Shown piece by piece: positions 48,009-58,152 of a stretch of 64,000 bases of DNA. Position 1 is the first letter of the stretch, and each line of letters starts with the position of its first letter. Source of the DNA: Planococcus citri (Eukaryota > Arthropoda > Insecta > Hemiptera > Pseudococcidae). The notes beneath the pieces were generated by a model, which made no database searches, was not told where the DNA came from, and worked only from the letters and a program-made list of their open reading frames with translations. The DNA lies in assembly GCF_950023065.1 (NCBI RefSeq), contig NC_088678.1:13382580-13446579 (forward strand). Reading direction: 5' to 3'. The position numbers and the translations under genes are program-made.

Positions 48009-49040
48009 TGTTAAATTAAATACTCGAATTGTTTCATTCAACATATTTACAGGGAATAATAACGAAACATAACACAGCCATTTTATGTACCTAACGATTA
48101 CGCTACAGTACCTATTATCACTTTATCAGAACGAAGTAAAATTATCTCACAAGATTGGGAGGGAGAGAGAGAGAGGGGAAAAACACTCGCGCCACACATC
48201 GGCATTTATTCCAGACTTGTTAACCGGTTTTTAACCATTAACCGTAACCGCAAATTAACCGGTAAATTACCTGGAAAAAAATTAACTTTAACCAAAAATT
48301 TTTTTTTTGAAATATCACTAACCATAACCGTAATTGTAACCATTTTCTGAGATCAAAATGAACTGTAACCATAACCTTAACTGAAAATTTTTTGAAAAAA
48401 ACCAGTTACAAAATTTTAAAAAATTGAAAAGTGCTGTTTTTCATTTTTTTTTTGATATGAGGTTTTTTTTAATGTGATTTGTAGTGATTTGAAATTTTAA
48501 TCAAAAAAATGATCAAAAAATAAAATTAAAAAACGTGAATAGAAAGTTCAAAAAATTTGAAACTATAGTTGCATCATACTCATTATTCATTAAGCTATTA
48601 AAGCTCGATCTTAAATGATATTTTAATGATAAGAGATGATAAAGAATTGTTTCTTGAAAAAATTATCAAATTTTGAATTCAAATGTTACCAGTTTTCCCA
48701 TTTTTTAAACTTCAAAATTTCAAACTCTGAGAAAATTTTTGGAAATTTTCCAATTTTTAACTGTAATTTCAACCATAAACCGAAATTTTAAGCTCAACTG
48801 GAAAAATTACCACCAAAAACTGTAACCTTAACCTTAACCATCAACCGAAAAAAGTGGTCATCAATAACCATAACCTGAACCTTCTTAACCATAACTTTAA
48901 AAAATGAATAACCTTAACCGTAACCTTTAACCGAAATTTTGAATTTCTTGTTAAATTTTTAACCGTAACCTTAACCGGAAATCTTTTTTTTTTGGTTAAC
49001 AAGCCTGATTTATTCTAGATACTAATACGATAATTCAACA
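48009..49040 (-). repeat. Copia-like 5' LTR, split by a hAT-like MITE
   Basis: LTR sequence runs 48009-48211 and 49016-49040 around the 796-bp MITE plus its duplicated octamer. Without these it is about 228 bp, matching the left LTR. The + strand end AATTCAACA abuts the target duplication GGTAA at 49041. Confidence 0.85.
48212..49007. mobile_element. hAT-like MITE (796 bp), TAACC-rich, copy 1
   Basis: The ends are CAGACTTGTTAACC and GGTTAACAAGCCTG. The octamer ATTTATTC is perfectly duplicated at 48204-48211 and 49008-49015. Both subterminal regions are packed with short TAACC/GTAACC/TTAACC motifs. There is no transposase. A shorter relative is at 61076-61701. Confidence 0.9.
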
Positions 49041-49045
49041 GGTAA
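49041..49045. repeat. Target-site duplication of the Copia-like element, right copy (GGTAA)
   Basis: It is identical to 42435-42439. Its first G completes a CAG acceptor with the LTR terminus. The following bases read on as GGT-AAC-GCT in the host reading frame. Confidence 0.9.
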
Positions 49046-50840
49046 CGCTGTCACGGAGCAGAAACAGACCACACTAGGAACTGGTATCCCAGGCACCAAA
49101 GCTTATCGCGAATTCACCCAATGGCTCGATCAAGTTTTAAACCACGATCCAGAACTTTTAGCTGAGAAAATCCAAGAATGCCAGCACGACCTCGACTTCA
49201 ACTTGAGAAAAATCAGCACCCCTACTCCGTTCCCAGTACCGCTCAATCACTTCAGATTTTATCACTGGTTGAATTCTCGCCTCGATGATTTGAAGAAATC
49301 TCCAGCACGTAAAGCAACTGCTGGCAAATCCGAAAAATCCGAATCGAAGAATAAATATCCGGAATTCACGCAATGGTTGAATAGGCTGTTCAATAACGAC
49401 CAAGCCGAAATCACCCGACAACTTCGAGAATGCCAAGCCGATGTTACTTTCCAAATGAGAAACCTTCGAGTCACAGCTCCATTCGAAGTACCTCTCCATT
49501 TCTACAGATTCTACCACTGGGTGAATTCCAAGCTTCATCCGGAGGATTACGCAACTATCGAGCCACCAAGAACTCCAAAGCCCTTCGTTAATAATCCACA
49601 AACAACCAATACTCCATTACCATGGGAACGTTTTACAAATACACCTTATCGTCATAATTTGAACGCGATTAAAGCCAAACCTCAAGAAGACGATGATGAC
49701 GACTCACGACCACCTCCGACAACTCCTTCTTATCAGGAATTTACAAACTGGCTGAATGAGGTATTAAGCCATAAGCGTGATTTAATCACTCAGAAGATGA
49801 AAGAATGCCAACACGATCGAGATTTCAAACCGAGAGATGTCACAGATCCCTTACCGTTCCCTGTACCTCTCCGATTCTACAGATTTTATCACTGGTTAAA
49901 CTCCAAGATCAAAGAAGGCAAAGTAAACGAACAAGGAATCATTCACACCGCTCCGGCCGAAAGCCATGCTACAACTGGCCGACCTGGAATCTCCTTCATG
50001 ACTACTCAGGCTTTCCCCGAATACACGCAATGGTTATTCAATATGTTCAAAAATGATCAGAAACAAATCAACGAAAAATTAAAAGAATGCCAATTCGATC
50101 AGGCGTTCAATCCGAGAGCCATCAAAGCCAGCACTCCGTTCCCTATACCAATCAGACATTTCAGATTATACCACTGGATGAATTCCAAGCTTAATCCCGA
50201 TCTTTATAAGGCGGATGAAATACCTAGCCCTGCTTCACTCGTATTCGAACCTACTTACACTTTACCTAAACGAGGAGCCGATGAAGAAAGCACGACAACG
50301 GAAGCAACCACAACCGATCCGCCTCTACCATCGACTAAATCGTACCTCGAATTTACCAAATGGTTGAATAACATCTTAGACCACGACGCTCCATTAATCG
50401 CTCAAAAAATGAAAGAGTGTCAACACGATCGAGACTTCAATCCGAGACAGGTTAAAGACGAAACTACTCCGTTCCCAGTACCACTCCACCATTTCAGATT
50501 TTTCCATTGGCTAAACGCTAAACATAAAGCGGGCGAGCATAAAAAGCAAGGAATTATTCACACAGCTCCGGCAGAAAGCCACGCGACCACGGGTCGACCA
50601 GGAATATCGTTCATGACAACTCGAGCTCACCCCGAATACACCCAGTGGCTGTTTAAAATATTCCAAAATGATCAGAAGAAAATCGTCGAGAAGATACACG
50701 AATGTCAACAAGATCAGACCTTCAATCCGAGACTGCTCAATGCCACTACACCTTTCCCTATTCCAATCAGGCATTTTAGATTCTTCCATTGGATGAACTC
50801 GAAGCTGCAATCGCAACAACCAAGTAAGATACATATTTAG
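49042..50840 (+). CDS. Twelve-module secreted repeat protein, 3' part (modules 7-12)
   Basis: The frame is open from the right edge of the Copia-like element. The codon at 49041 is GGT, then NAVTEQKQTT, 53 codons upstream of the internal TTG at 49203. Six modules follow, starting near 49100, 49350, 49730, 50015, 50340 and 50630. They form a distinct subfamily: [YF]-x-E-[FY]-T-x-W-L, x-E-C-Q-x-D-x-x-F-x-P-R, TPFP[VI]P, and H-F-R-[FL]-[YF]-H-W-[LM]-N-[SA]-K. The Cys in ECQ is invariant, one per module. Two linkers share GIIHTAPAESHATTGRPGIS and the following residues, so a two-module unit was duplicated. No basic cleavage site is evident. The ORF stops at 50838. A donor-like AA|GTAAGA at 50824 leaves open a further exon, but none with matching phase is convincing. 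Confidence 0.8.
49930..50620 (+). repeat. Duplicated two-module unit with near-identical linkers
   Basis: The linker at about 49935-50005 and the one at about 50550-50620 encode the same 24 residues. They differ mainly at synonymous positions (for example CCGGCCGAAAGCCATGC versus CCGGCAGAAAGCCACGC). The flanking modules are also each other's closest match (ECQHDRDF in both). The unit is about 615 bp. Confidence 0.75.
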
Positions 50841-52227
50841 TACCTACCTCAATTAATCCATATTCGACGTTACAAAGTGAAAATAATTCGACTGGTTGGC
50901 AGGTAAATAGGTAGACGCTTTTCATGGAAATCTTAAGTGGAGAACATCTTGAGTCAACGACGACACACGAATCCACCATCGAGATGAGCGATTTCCTCGA
51001 CTAGTCAATGGAAAGTGACGACCTGGAATTGAACAACATAGGTATTAATTCGACAAATCGCAGACCGAGTTCCAAAAGTCGCTCGTTAAATCATTCTTTA
51101 AAAGTATTATCTAATTTTTAGTTTATAAAATCGTATTAATTCTGAATGGTGGAGAAACGAATTCGTATAAAAGATGAAAAAATAAAAAAAATTAAGGCTT
51201 TGAGCGTATTATAAGATATCTTGTGCTGAATATCATTTTGTAAGTTACGTACCTATTTATTTTGAAGCAAATTAAACAAAAAAGGAATCATATTATACTT
51301 TCAACTCGACAACCCATTGTTATCTGTTTTATTTACCTATACTGACTAAAAAGTCATTCGAATACTGAATGCTATAAGTAGATGCTCAGATTATGGCCAA
51401 CACAACACACATCTCGCTTCAAAACTTCGATAAAAATTCATCTCTTAATTTACGATCCGAAAATACATTTTAGGTAAGTCTAGGTATACAGGTACTCGTT
51501 TTAGACGTACAATGAAACATTTTCTTCAAAACAAGACAGATGGCGCAAAAATCTTGTATAGAACGAAAAGGTAGGTATCCGGAGTTCACCTTTAGTAGAA
51601 AAAATTAAAGAAGTCATTACAAATTAACAACGCCTAAATACGCAGATGACCGCGTGAAATTCAGGGGAAAAAATAATATGCGTTTCCAGAGTTTATACTC
51701 AATTTTTTTCAAAAAAAAAAATAATAATAATTTTGTTAACCACAAAAGTCTGTATCTGTAAAAGAAACCAAAAAAAAAATAACAACACACGAGCAAAACA
51801 TTTTAATACAGAAAAAAAATCACGAAAAAATCCAAAGTTCTGCTTTCTACGTAATTTCAAGAAGTTAAACTATTTTACAACGTTTTGACGGAAAAAAGAC
51901 TAATATTTTAGCAAAGGGGGGCTCTTTGGTAATTTCTAGCAGAACATCGTAACTTTTGAACTCTTCTTGGAATTTTTGCAATAAAACAAATATTTTTAGC
52001 AATTTTGCGTAAATTTTTGTCAATTAATAAAAAACGAAAATTTTTGTCAATTTTTGAAAAACAAGAATTTTTGTCAATTTAAAAAAAAATTGTTAATTTT
52101 TGGAAAAAATTCCGACTTTGACAAATTCAGCACAAAGCAGGACTTCAGGGAAATTAAGCAACATTTTTGTTCAAAAAGTCAGACTTTTTGGCACTTATAT
52201 TGACAAAAAATCAAGACTCCGACTCTC
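50841..52227. other. AT-rich flank after the fourth modular gene
   Basis: The first 280 bases contain short open stretches after 50920 that look codon-like but are split by stops. A candidate polyadenylation signal AATAAA is near 51180. From 51300 on the sequence is A/T-rich and simple, with repeated AATTTTTGTCAATTTTT motifs near 52000-52080. I see no gene. Confidence 0.35.
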
Positions 52228-54838
52228 ACAAGGGAACCTCTTGAGGTGTCACACACCGATTTGAACGGGACCGCGATTTTTGGAAAGAGCATAGTCTAAA
52301 ACCCCCAAAACCAAATTTTCAGCTGCCATGTTCATTTCTCGATTTGTGGCGAATTTTTGAAAATTCAAAATTGAATGTTTTTGACGATTTATGCTTTTTT
52401 TTAAAAAAGTACGTACTTGATCAATAAAAATGGTCAAACTAAGTCCCAGAACTAATATTAATTACCCAAATTCAAATTTTACCATTTCCAGCCATTCTGG
52501 AGCCTCCAGCGCGATTTTTCAATTACTCCAGAATTTAGAATTTGCTCCAGAAGGCGTGAATATGCAGTTGGGCAGCTAAAAATCCATTTTTATATTGCAC
52601 TCGACCTGTTTAACGAGTTTATCCACATTTGAGCCAATTTTGAGAGTGACACCTCAAGAGTGGTTTCATGACCAGCTTTTTTCAAAATTAAAAAATCCAA
52701 AAAATCCAAAGATGACCGTTTGTGAGGAAATTTTTGAAATTTACACGAATCGCTGTATTTTGTCCAAAATTAACCCCTCAAATCCAAATTTTACAATTTC
52801 CAGCCATTCAGGAGCCTCCAGCGCGATTTTCAATTTCTCCAGAATTTTGAATTTGCTCCAGAAGGCGTGAACATGAAGTTGGGCAGATAAAAATCGAGTT
52901 GTATATTACACTCGACCTGTTTATTGAGTTTATCCACATTTGAGCCGATTTCGGGAGTGACACCTCAAGAGTGGTTTTTTGACCAGCTTTTTTCAAAATT
53001 AAAAAATCCAAAAAATCGAAAGATAACCGTTTGTGAGAACATTTTTGAAATTTACGTGAACCGTTGCATTTCCTCAAGAACTAACCTCCGGAGCGCAAAT
53101 TCTACCATTTCCAGCCGTTTTGGAGCGAGAAGTGACACCTCAAAAAACCACTCTTGAGATGTCACTCTCAAAATCGGCTCAAATGTGGATAAACTCGTTA
53201 AACAGGTCGAGTGTAATATACAACTCGATTTTTAGCTGCCTAACTTCATATTCACGCCTTCTGGAGCAAATTCAAAATTCTGGAGAAATTGAAAATCGCG
53301 CTGGAGGCTCCAGAATGGCTGGAAATTGTAAACTTTTGATTTGAGGGGTTAGTTACGGACAAAATACAGCGATTCACGCAAATTTCAAAAATTTCCTCAC
53401 AAACAGTTATCTTTTGATTTTTTTGGATTTTTTAATTTTGAAAAAAGCTGGTGGTCAAAAAACCACTCTTGAGGTGTCACTCCCGAAATCGGCTCTACTG
53501 TGGATAAACTCGTTAAATATGTCGAGTATAATACACAACTCGATTTTTAGCTGCCCAACTGCATATTCACGCCTTCTGGAGCAAATTCAAAATTCTGGAG
53601 AAATTGAAAAATCGCGCTGGAGGCTCCAGAATAGCTGGAAATGGTGAAATTTGGATTTGGGGGATTAGTTTTGGACAAAATACAGCGATTCGCGTGAATT
53701 TCAAAAATTTCCACACAAACGGGAAACTTATGATTTTTTGGATTTTTTAATTTTGAAAAAAAAACTGGTCAAAAAGCCACTTTTGAGGTGTCACTCCCGA
53801 AATCGGGTCAAATGTAGATAAACTCGTTAAACAGGTCGAGTGTAATATACAACTCGATTTTTAGATGCCCAACTTCATATTCACGCCTTCTGGAGCAAAT
53901 TCAAAATCCTGGAGAAATTGAAAAATCGCGCTGGAGGCTCCAGAATAGCTGGAAATGGTGAAATTTGGATTTGGGGGATTAGTTTTGGACAAAATACAGC
54001 GATTCGCGTGAATTTCAAAAATTTCCACACAAACGGGAAACTTATGATTTTTTGGATTTTTTAATTTTGAAAAAAAAACTGGTCAAAAAGCCACTTTTGA
54101 GGTGTCACTTTCAAAATCGGCTCAAATGTAGATAAACTCGTTAAACAGGTCGAGTGTAATATACAACTCGATTTTTAGCTGCCTAACTTCATATTTACGC
54201 CTTCTGGAGCAAATTCAAAATTCTGGAGAAATTGAAAATCGCGCTGGAGGCTCCAGAATGGCTGCAAATTGTGAAATTTTGATTTGGGGCGTTAGTTACG
54301 GACAAAGTACAGCGATTCGCGCAAATTTCGAAAATTTCCACACAAACGGGAAACCTTTGATTTTTTGGATTTTTTAATTTTGAAAAAAGCTGGTCAAAAA
54401 TCCACTCTTGAGGTGTCACTCCCAAAATCGGCTCAAATGTGGATAAACTCGTTAAACTGGTCGAGTGTAATGCACAACTCGATTTTTAGCTGCCCAACTT
54501 CATATTCACGCCTTCTGGAGCAAATTCAAAATTCTGGAGAAATTGAAAAATCGCGCTGGAGGCTCCAGAATAGCTGGAAATGGTAAAATTTGGATTTGGG
54601 TGATTAATATTAGTTTTGGGACTTATTTTGACCATTTTTACTGATCAAGTACGTACTTTTAAAAAAAAGCATAAATCGCCAAAAACAGTCAATTTTGAAT
54701 TTTCAAAAACTCGCCAAAAATCGAAAAATGAACTTGGGCAGCTGAAAATTTGTTTTTTTTTGGGTTTTAGACAATGCTCTTTCCAAAAATCGCGGTCCCT
54801 GTCAAATCGTAGTGTGACATCTCAAGAGGTTCCCTTGT
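52228..54838. mobile_element. Foldback element, family A, best-preserved copy (2.6 kb)
   Basis: The left tip ACAAGGGAACCTCTTGAGGT at 52228 is matched by its reverse complement ending CCCTTGT at 54838. Units of about 315 bp lie head-to-tail within each arm. The left arm repeats CACCTCAAGAGTGGTTT near 52650 and 52965. The flip point is near 53130-53165 (GTGACACCTCAAAAAACCACTCTTGAGATGTCAC). The right arm carries the reversed unit near 53460, 53775, 54092 and 54402. The units around 53665-53800 and 53980-54115 are almost identical, showing recent unit expansion. No protein-coding capacity is recognisable. Confidence 0.8.
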
Positions 54839-55937
54839 TAGGAAATTTTTGAAAAAATTTTGACTTTTAAGAATTTCATACAGGAACGCGGCTATTTAGT
54901 ACCTAATTTTGACAAAAAGTGTTGATTTTTCTATTTTTGGCAGAAGTGAGACTTCGACAATAATTTTGGAATAAGGCAGGAATTTAAAACCATTTCTGAA
55001 AAGGCATTGCAGCCAGGCTGGAAAGAAGAAAAGTGTATACTTTTGTTAACATACTCGTATTATTCTTTTCTTTAAAAAATTCAATTTCTAAAAATTTGTA
55101 AAAAAAAAAAAAAATGAACTTTAGTAAGTTAACCAAAATGTTAAAAAAGAGCACGAGCCTTGCATTTCGAGACGCCAACTCTGGAAACACAAATTTTCCA
55201 CCAAAAAAAAAAAAAAAAAAAAAAAAAACATCAGAAGAAATACGTAAGTATAGACAGGTAGGTAAAAGCATTTTCCTCAAAATTCAACACCTTCAAATTA
55301 TAGAAGAAGAAATCGACATGTCATACATTTTGGTATTTTTTTTGAAGAGTGACAGTGGGAAAGGTGTTCTGAGGGGTTGTATTTAAAAAAGTGAAGAAAT
55401 ATTCGACCTCGGCATTCTAAAAATCTAATGTACGATGTACCCATATCTACTTCACGCCATTCTTATAATTTTTTGAAAATGTTGACCATATTTAGAGCAA
55501 AGTAACGTACTGAAGGGTCGTGTTCAAAAACTAACAGGATATTCGAACTCAACACTATTGAAAACCTTATAAACGATACGTCACACATCGCAATTAAAAT
55601 TTTTTCAAAATTTCAACTCTTTTGGGACATTATACCTACCTACATAATTTCCAAGATTATTGTAACCTAACGAAACATTTTCTAGCAAGAGAACAAAGAT
55701 ACGTTATCGAAATTTCACTCGTAATATTTCTAAACTTCTCAATAGGTACTTGTTAATTGAATAATTTTTTCAGCTTCGTTCGACCTCCTCCACCAATTTC
55801 CAATGATGAAAAAGTCAACAAACATAGGTACCTGATGGTATAACACTGAACTGAAGCACCTACTCCATTACCTCGTCCATTTTTCTATCCACTTCGAAAC
55901 AGAACGGACCTGAAAAAAATTAAAATTAAAATTAAAA
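54839..55937. other. AT-rich spacer with a long A-run
   Basis: A poly-A run is present at about 55204-55228. The small ORFs on either strand here (54984-55386) are low-complexity artefacts of it. I see no gene or recognisable element. Confidence 0.35.
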
Positions 55938-56321
55938 TGAAGAGTGATATTCCAAAACTCGCTTTGTCCATTTTTATCAAAGTTGGGTTTTCAGTGGTAC
56001 CTGGTAGATGAAGTATTAACTCACATTCCTACATCATCAACCTACCAAAATGAGGTATTAAACTCACCTAAATAGCCAATTCACTAAAAAATTTTAAAAA
56101 AATAATGTTTCAAAACGCGCTTTGTCCATTTTTATTGAAATTTTTTTCAGCAGTATTTAGTGGATGAAATGTATACCTACACTCCTACATCATAAATCCA
56201 CCCAAATAAAGTGCTAAACTCGCCTAAAAAGCCAATTTACCCGTTTAAAGAGAAACTGTTTTTCCTCTCTCCTGAAAAGTTGTGAAAATGGACAAAGCGA
56301 GTTTTGGAATATCACTCTTCA
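55938..56321. mobile_element. Short TIR element (384 bp) with internal tandem repeat
   Basis: The 37-bp ends TGAAGAGTGATATTCCAAAA (55938) and their reverse complement (ending 56321) are near-perfect and extend to CTTTGTCCATTTTT. Internally the sequence from about 55957 is repeated from about 56112: AAAACNCGCTTTGTCCATTTTTAT, then GTAGATGAA-like, CTCCTACATCAT-like and TAAACTC[AG]CCTAAA. The period is about 155 bp. No clear target duplication is visible. Confidence 0.7.
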
Positions 56322-57187
56322 AATGCTTCGAGTGTAAAATTTAAATTTTCCCTGAAAAAATTTTAAAATTCAAAAACTTAAGATTATTATGCACGCGTTT
56401 TCCTTCGACTTTGTTTCTCACCCAAAAACAATTCGAAATTTGACGCAAAACTCCCACCTACAAACTAAAGTACCCTAAGGATGATGAGTATACGAATTTA
56501 GATCACAGGGAAAAAACCATAGTGTTTTTTCTATACCTTTAGAAACAGAATTGATTCAAATTCGCATCAATGGCATTTACATTTAGACAATAAAAAAGTG
56601 AACAGTGCGCGAAACTCGGCAGAACAGAAGCGACGCGAGGGAGAGGAAATATTCGGGGCTCCTTTAATGGAAAGAAATTGAATGACATGTATATTTCTAT
56701 TTATAGAATGCAGTAGCCGAACGTAAATGATCGGGGGTAGAATTTTTCGCCTTCGGTACGGTTTGCCTTTCGTGTTGGCGCGCAAAAAAGGGTCTGCGAG
56801 AAGATGAAACGAAGCTGAAGTGAAGGTTTCAATACCCGTATCAAAAACTCGTTTCATTTGGTACGCTTTTTTGTCGGGTACACGATACGGTTGAATTTTA
56901 TAAAAGTACTGTTATACTATTCTATAATAGCAGAACACTGTTAATGTTTAGATATACACAAGTATATAGCGCGGAAGGGTAGTAGGAGGACGGTATAGGA
57001 GGCGCGCGATACCAGCAACCAATGGGTGGCTTTTTCACATTTGGATACAGTAAAGAGCGCCTCCATTTTAAAAAGAGTGTTTATGAAAGGCGGAGTTTAC
57101 ACGCTATCCCTGCTGCGGATCCGCCAGCCGTGAAGTGAAGGGATATGCTACGAGTTGAGTCGCCGAACATACAGTTAGTATACGACG
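56322..57187 (+). promoter_or_regulatory. Upstream region of the Dmrt gene
   Basis: This stretch is locally richer in CG dinucleotides than the rest of the window, as often seen at promoters in otherwise AT-rich DNA. A TATAAAA is at 56899-56905, about 280 bases before the ATG at 57188. The assignment rests on position and composition. The 96-codon minus-strand ORF at 56567-56857 shows no known domain. Confidence 0.35.
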
Positions 57188-57659
57188 ATGTCTAGTTCTA
57201 GTTTCAGTGATATGCGGTTATCCGACAGAATGAGTTTACCAAATGGCGTGGATATGTCCGCTGCGATCATGTCTCAACACCCGGTGCTCGGCTCATTGCC
57301 ACCGGCTTTTTTTCTAAGAGCTAGCGAACGCTATCAGAGAACTCCGAAATGTGCGAGATGTCGAAATCACGGAGTCGTCTCGGCTCTCAAAGGACATAAA
57401 CGTTATTGCCGTTGGAGAGATTGTGTTTGCGCGAAATGTACGTTGATCGCCGAACGACAACGAGTGATGGCTGCTCAAGTTGCCCTACGAAGACAGCAAG
57501 CGCAGGAAGAAAACGAAGCTAGAGAATTAGGATTGATATACCCTCAATCGCAGATCGCCACATCGTCCAATGTAACAGCTAGTGCAACTTCTTTGCCGGC
57601 TTTGCAGTCGTCTATACATTGCTCGCAGGAGAGCACTCGAAGTCATCTCAGTAGTCCAG
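57188..57659 (+). CDS. Dmrt99B: Dmrt99B/DMRTA-type DM-domain transcription factor, first coding exon
   Basis: The exon encodes 157 residues plus one base, ending at donor CCAG|GTAATT (57660). Residues about 50-115 form the DM domain, an intertwined double zinc finger that binds DNA in the minor groove. It contains RTPKCARCRNHGVVSALKGH, YCRWRDCVCAKCTLIAERQR and MAAQVALRRQQAQEENEARE, with all zinc-binding Cys and His present. VVSALKGHK and the CxCAKCTLIAERQR block are typical of the DMRTA (insect Dmrt99B) subfamily, unlike Dmrt93B or doublesex. MSQHPVLGSLPPAFFLRASE upstream also fits. The DMA motif expected in this subfamily would lie in exons beyond the window. Such factors act in the nucleus in nervous-system and gonad development. 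The open frame after 57660 (to 57760) is intron. Confidence 0.85.
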
Positions 57660-58152
57660 GTAATTTGAATTTATATCGTTTATTTCGTATGCTTGATAAC
57701 GTAATACTCTGCTTCACTCGTTGGTGGCTGAAAATAAACATAAGAGTTTTAGAACTATAGGATAGGTAGGGAGATACGATAGGAGACCAATCGAAAATCA
57801 AAACTGTGTTCAGTAAATAATTGACATAGGTACCTACTACCTACCTAAAACTAACGTTGAACTATTAGAATATTTGCTATAGTGAAATATAAACTGTAGA
57901 ATGTTCGAAACTCTTTCAAAAATGAGCCAATATTTCGAATACCTGGAATCAAATCTCCAAATTAAATTTCATAGAATTCATAACTTTAGGTAGGTCTAGG
58001 TACATTGCTCAAAATTACTCGTCAATCAATTTTGATCAAAAAAGCATTACTTAAATAGGCTTTTCAAAATTAATTTATCTCAAAAAAAAAAAAAGTTCCA
58101 AATTCCGAAAAACGCGCAGATAATTAGGTATAGTATACCTACTACCTAGATA

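Larger units (their letters stand above)
42440..49040 (-). mobile_element. Copia-like LTR retrotransposon, full-length but broken, in antisense to its host gene
   Basis: The element has TG...CA LTRs at both ends and a perfect 5-bp target-site duplication. On the minus strand the order is gag, integrase, reverse transcriptase, RNase H, which is Copia order. Every coding part has frameshifts or stops. The protease and the first half of integrase are not visible where a mariner insertion sits. Later insertions are a mariner (about 45705-47100), a hAT-like MITE within it, another in the right LTR, and a TA-flanked MITE in RNase H. A 481-bp tandem duplication covers the integrase-RT junction. A purine tract next to the left LTR (minus strand AGGGGGTCG, 42673-42681) fits a polypurine tract. 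Confidence 0.9.
42436..49041 (+). other. Candidate retrotransposon-made intron
   Basis: Removing 42436-49041 (GTAATG ... TTCAACAG) joins AAC-AAA-G to GT-AAC-GCT, giving N-K-G-N-A-V. This is exactly the codon order expected before insertion of the element. The donor GT comes from the duplicated target. The acceptor CAG is the LTR terminus CA plus the first G of the other target copy. A branch-like TACTAAT lies about 17-20 bases upstream (49019-49025). The donor lacks the usual G at +5 and the pyrimidine tract is weak. Splicing is therefore inferred, not shown. Confidence 0.55.

Noticed and set aside
48212..49007. Interstitial telomere-like DNA (TAACC motifs)
   Set aside because: The motifs are irregular, occur on both sides of an element with inverted tips and an 8-bp target duplication, and do not match the insect TTAGG array.
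50903..51120. Extra 3' exon (MEILSGEHLEST..., then MESDDLELNN...)
   Set aside because: The stretches look codon-like, but no acceptor gives the phase needed after the donor at 50824, and a TAG separates them.
57660..57760. Extension of the Dmrt exon to the ORF stop
   Set aside because: A good donor CCAG|GTAATT is at 57660, and the sequence beyond has no resemblance to Dmrt proteins.
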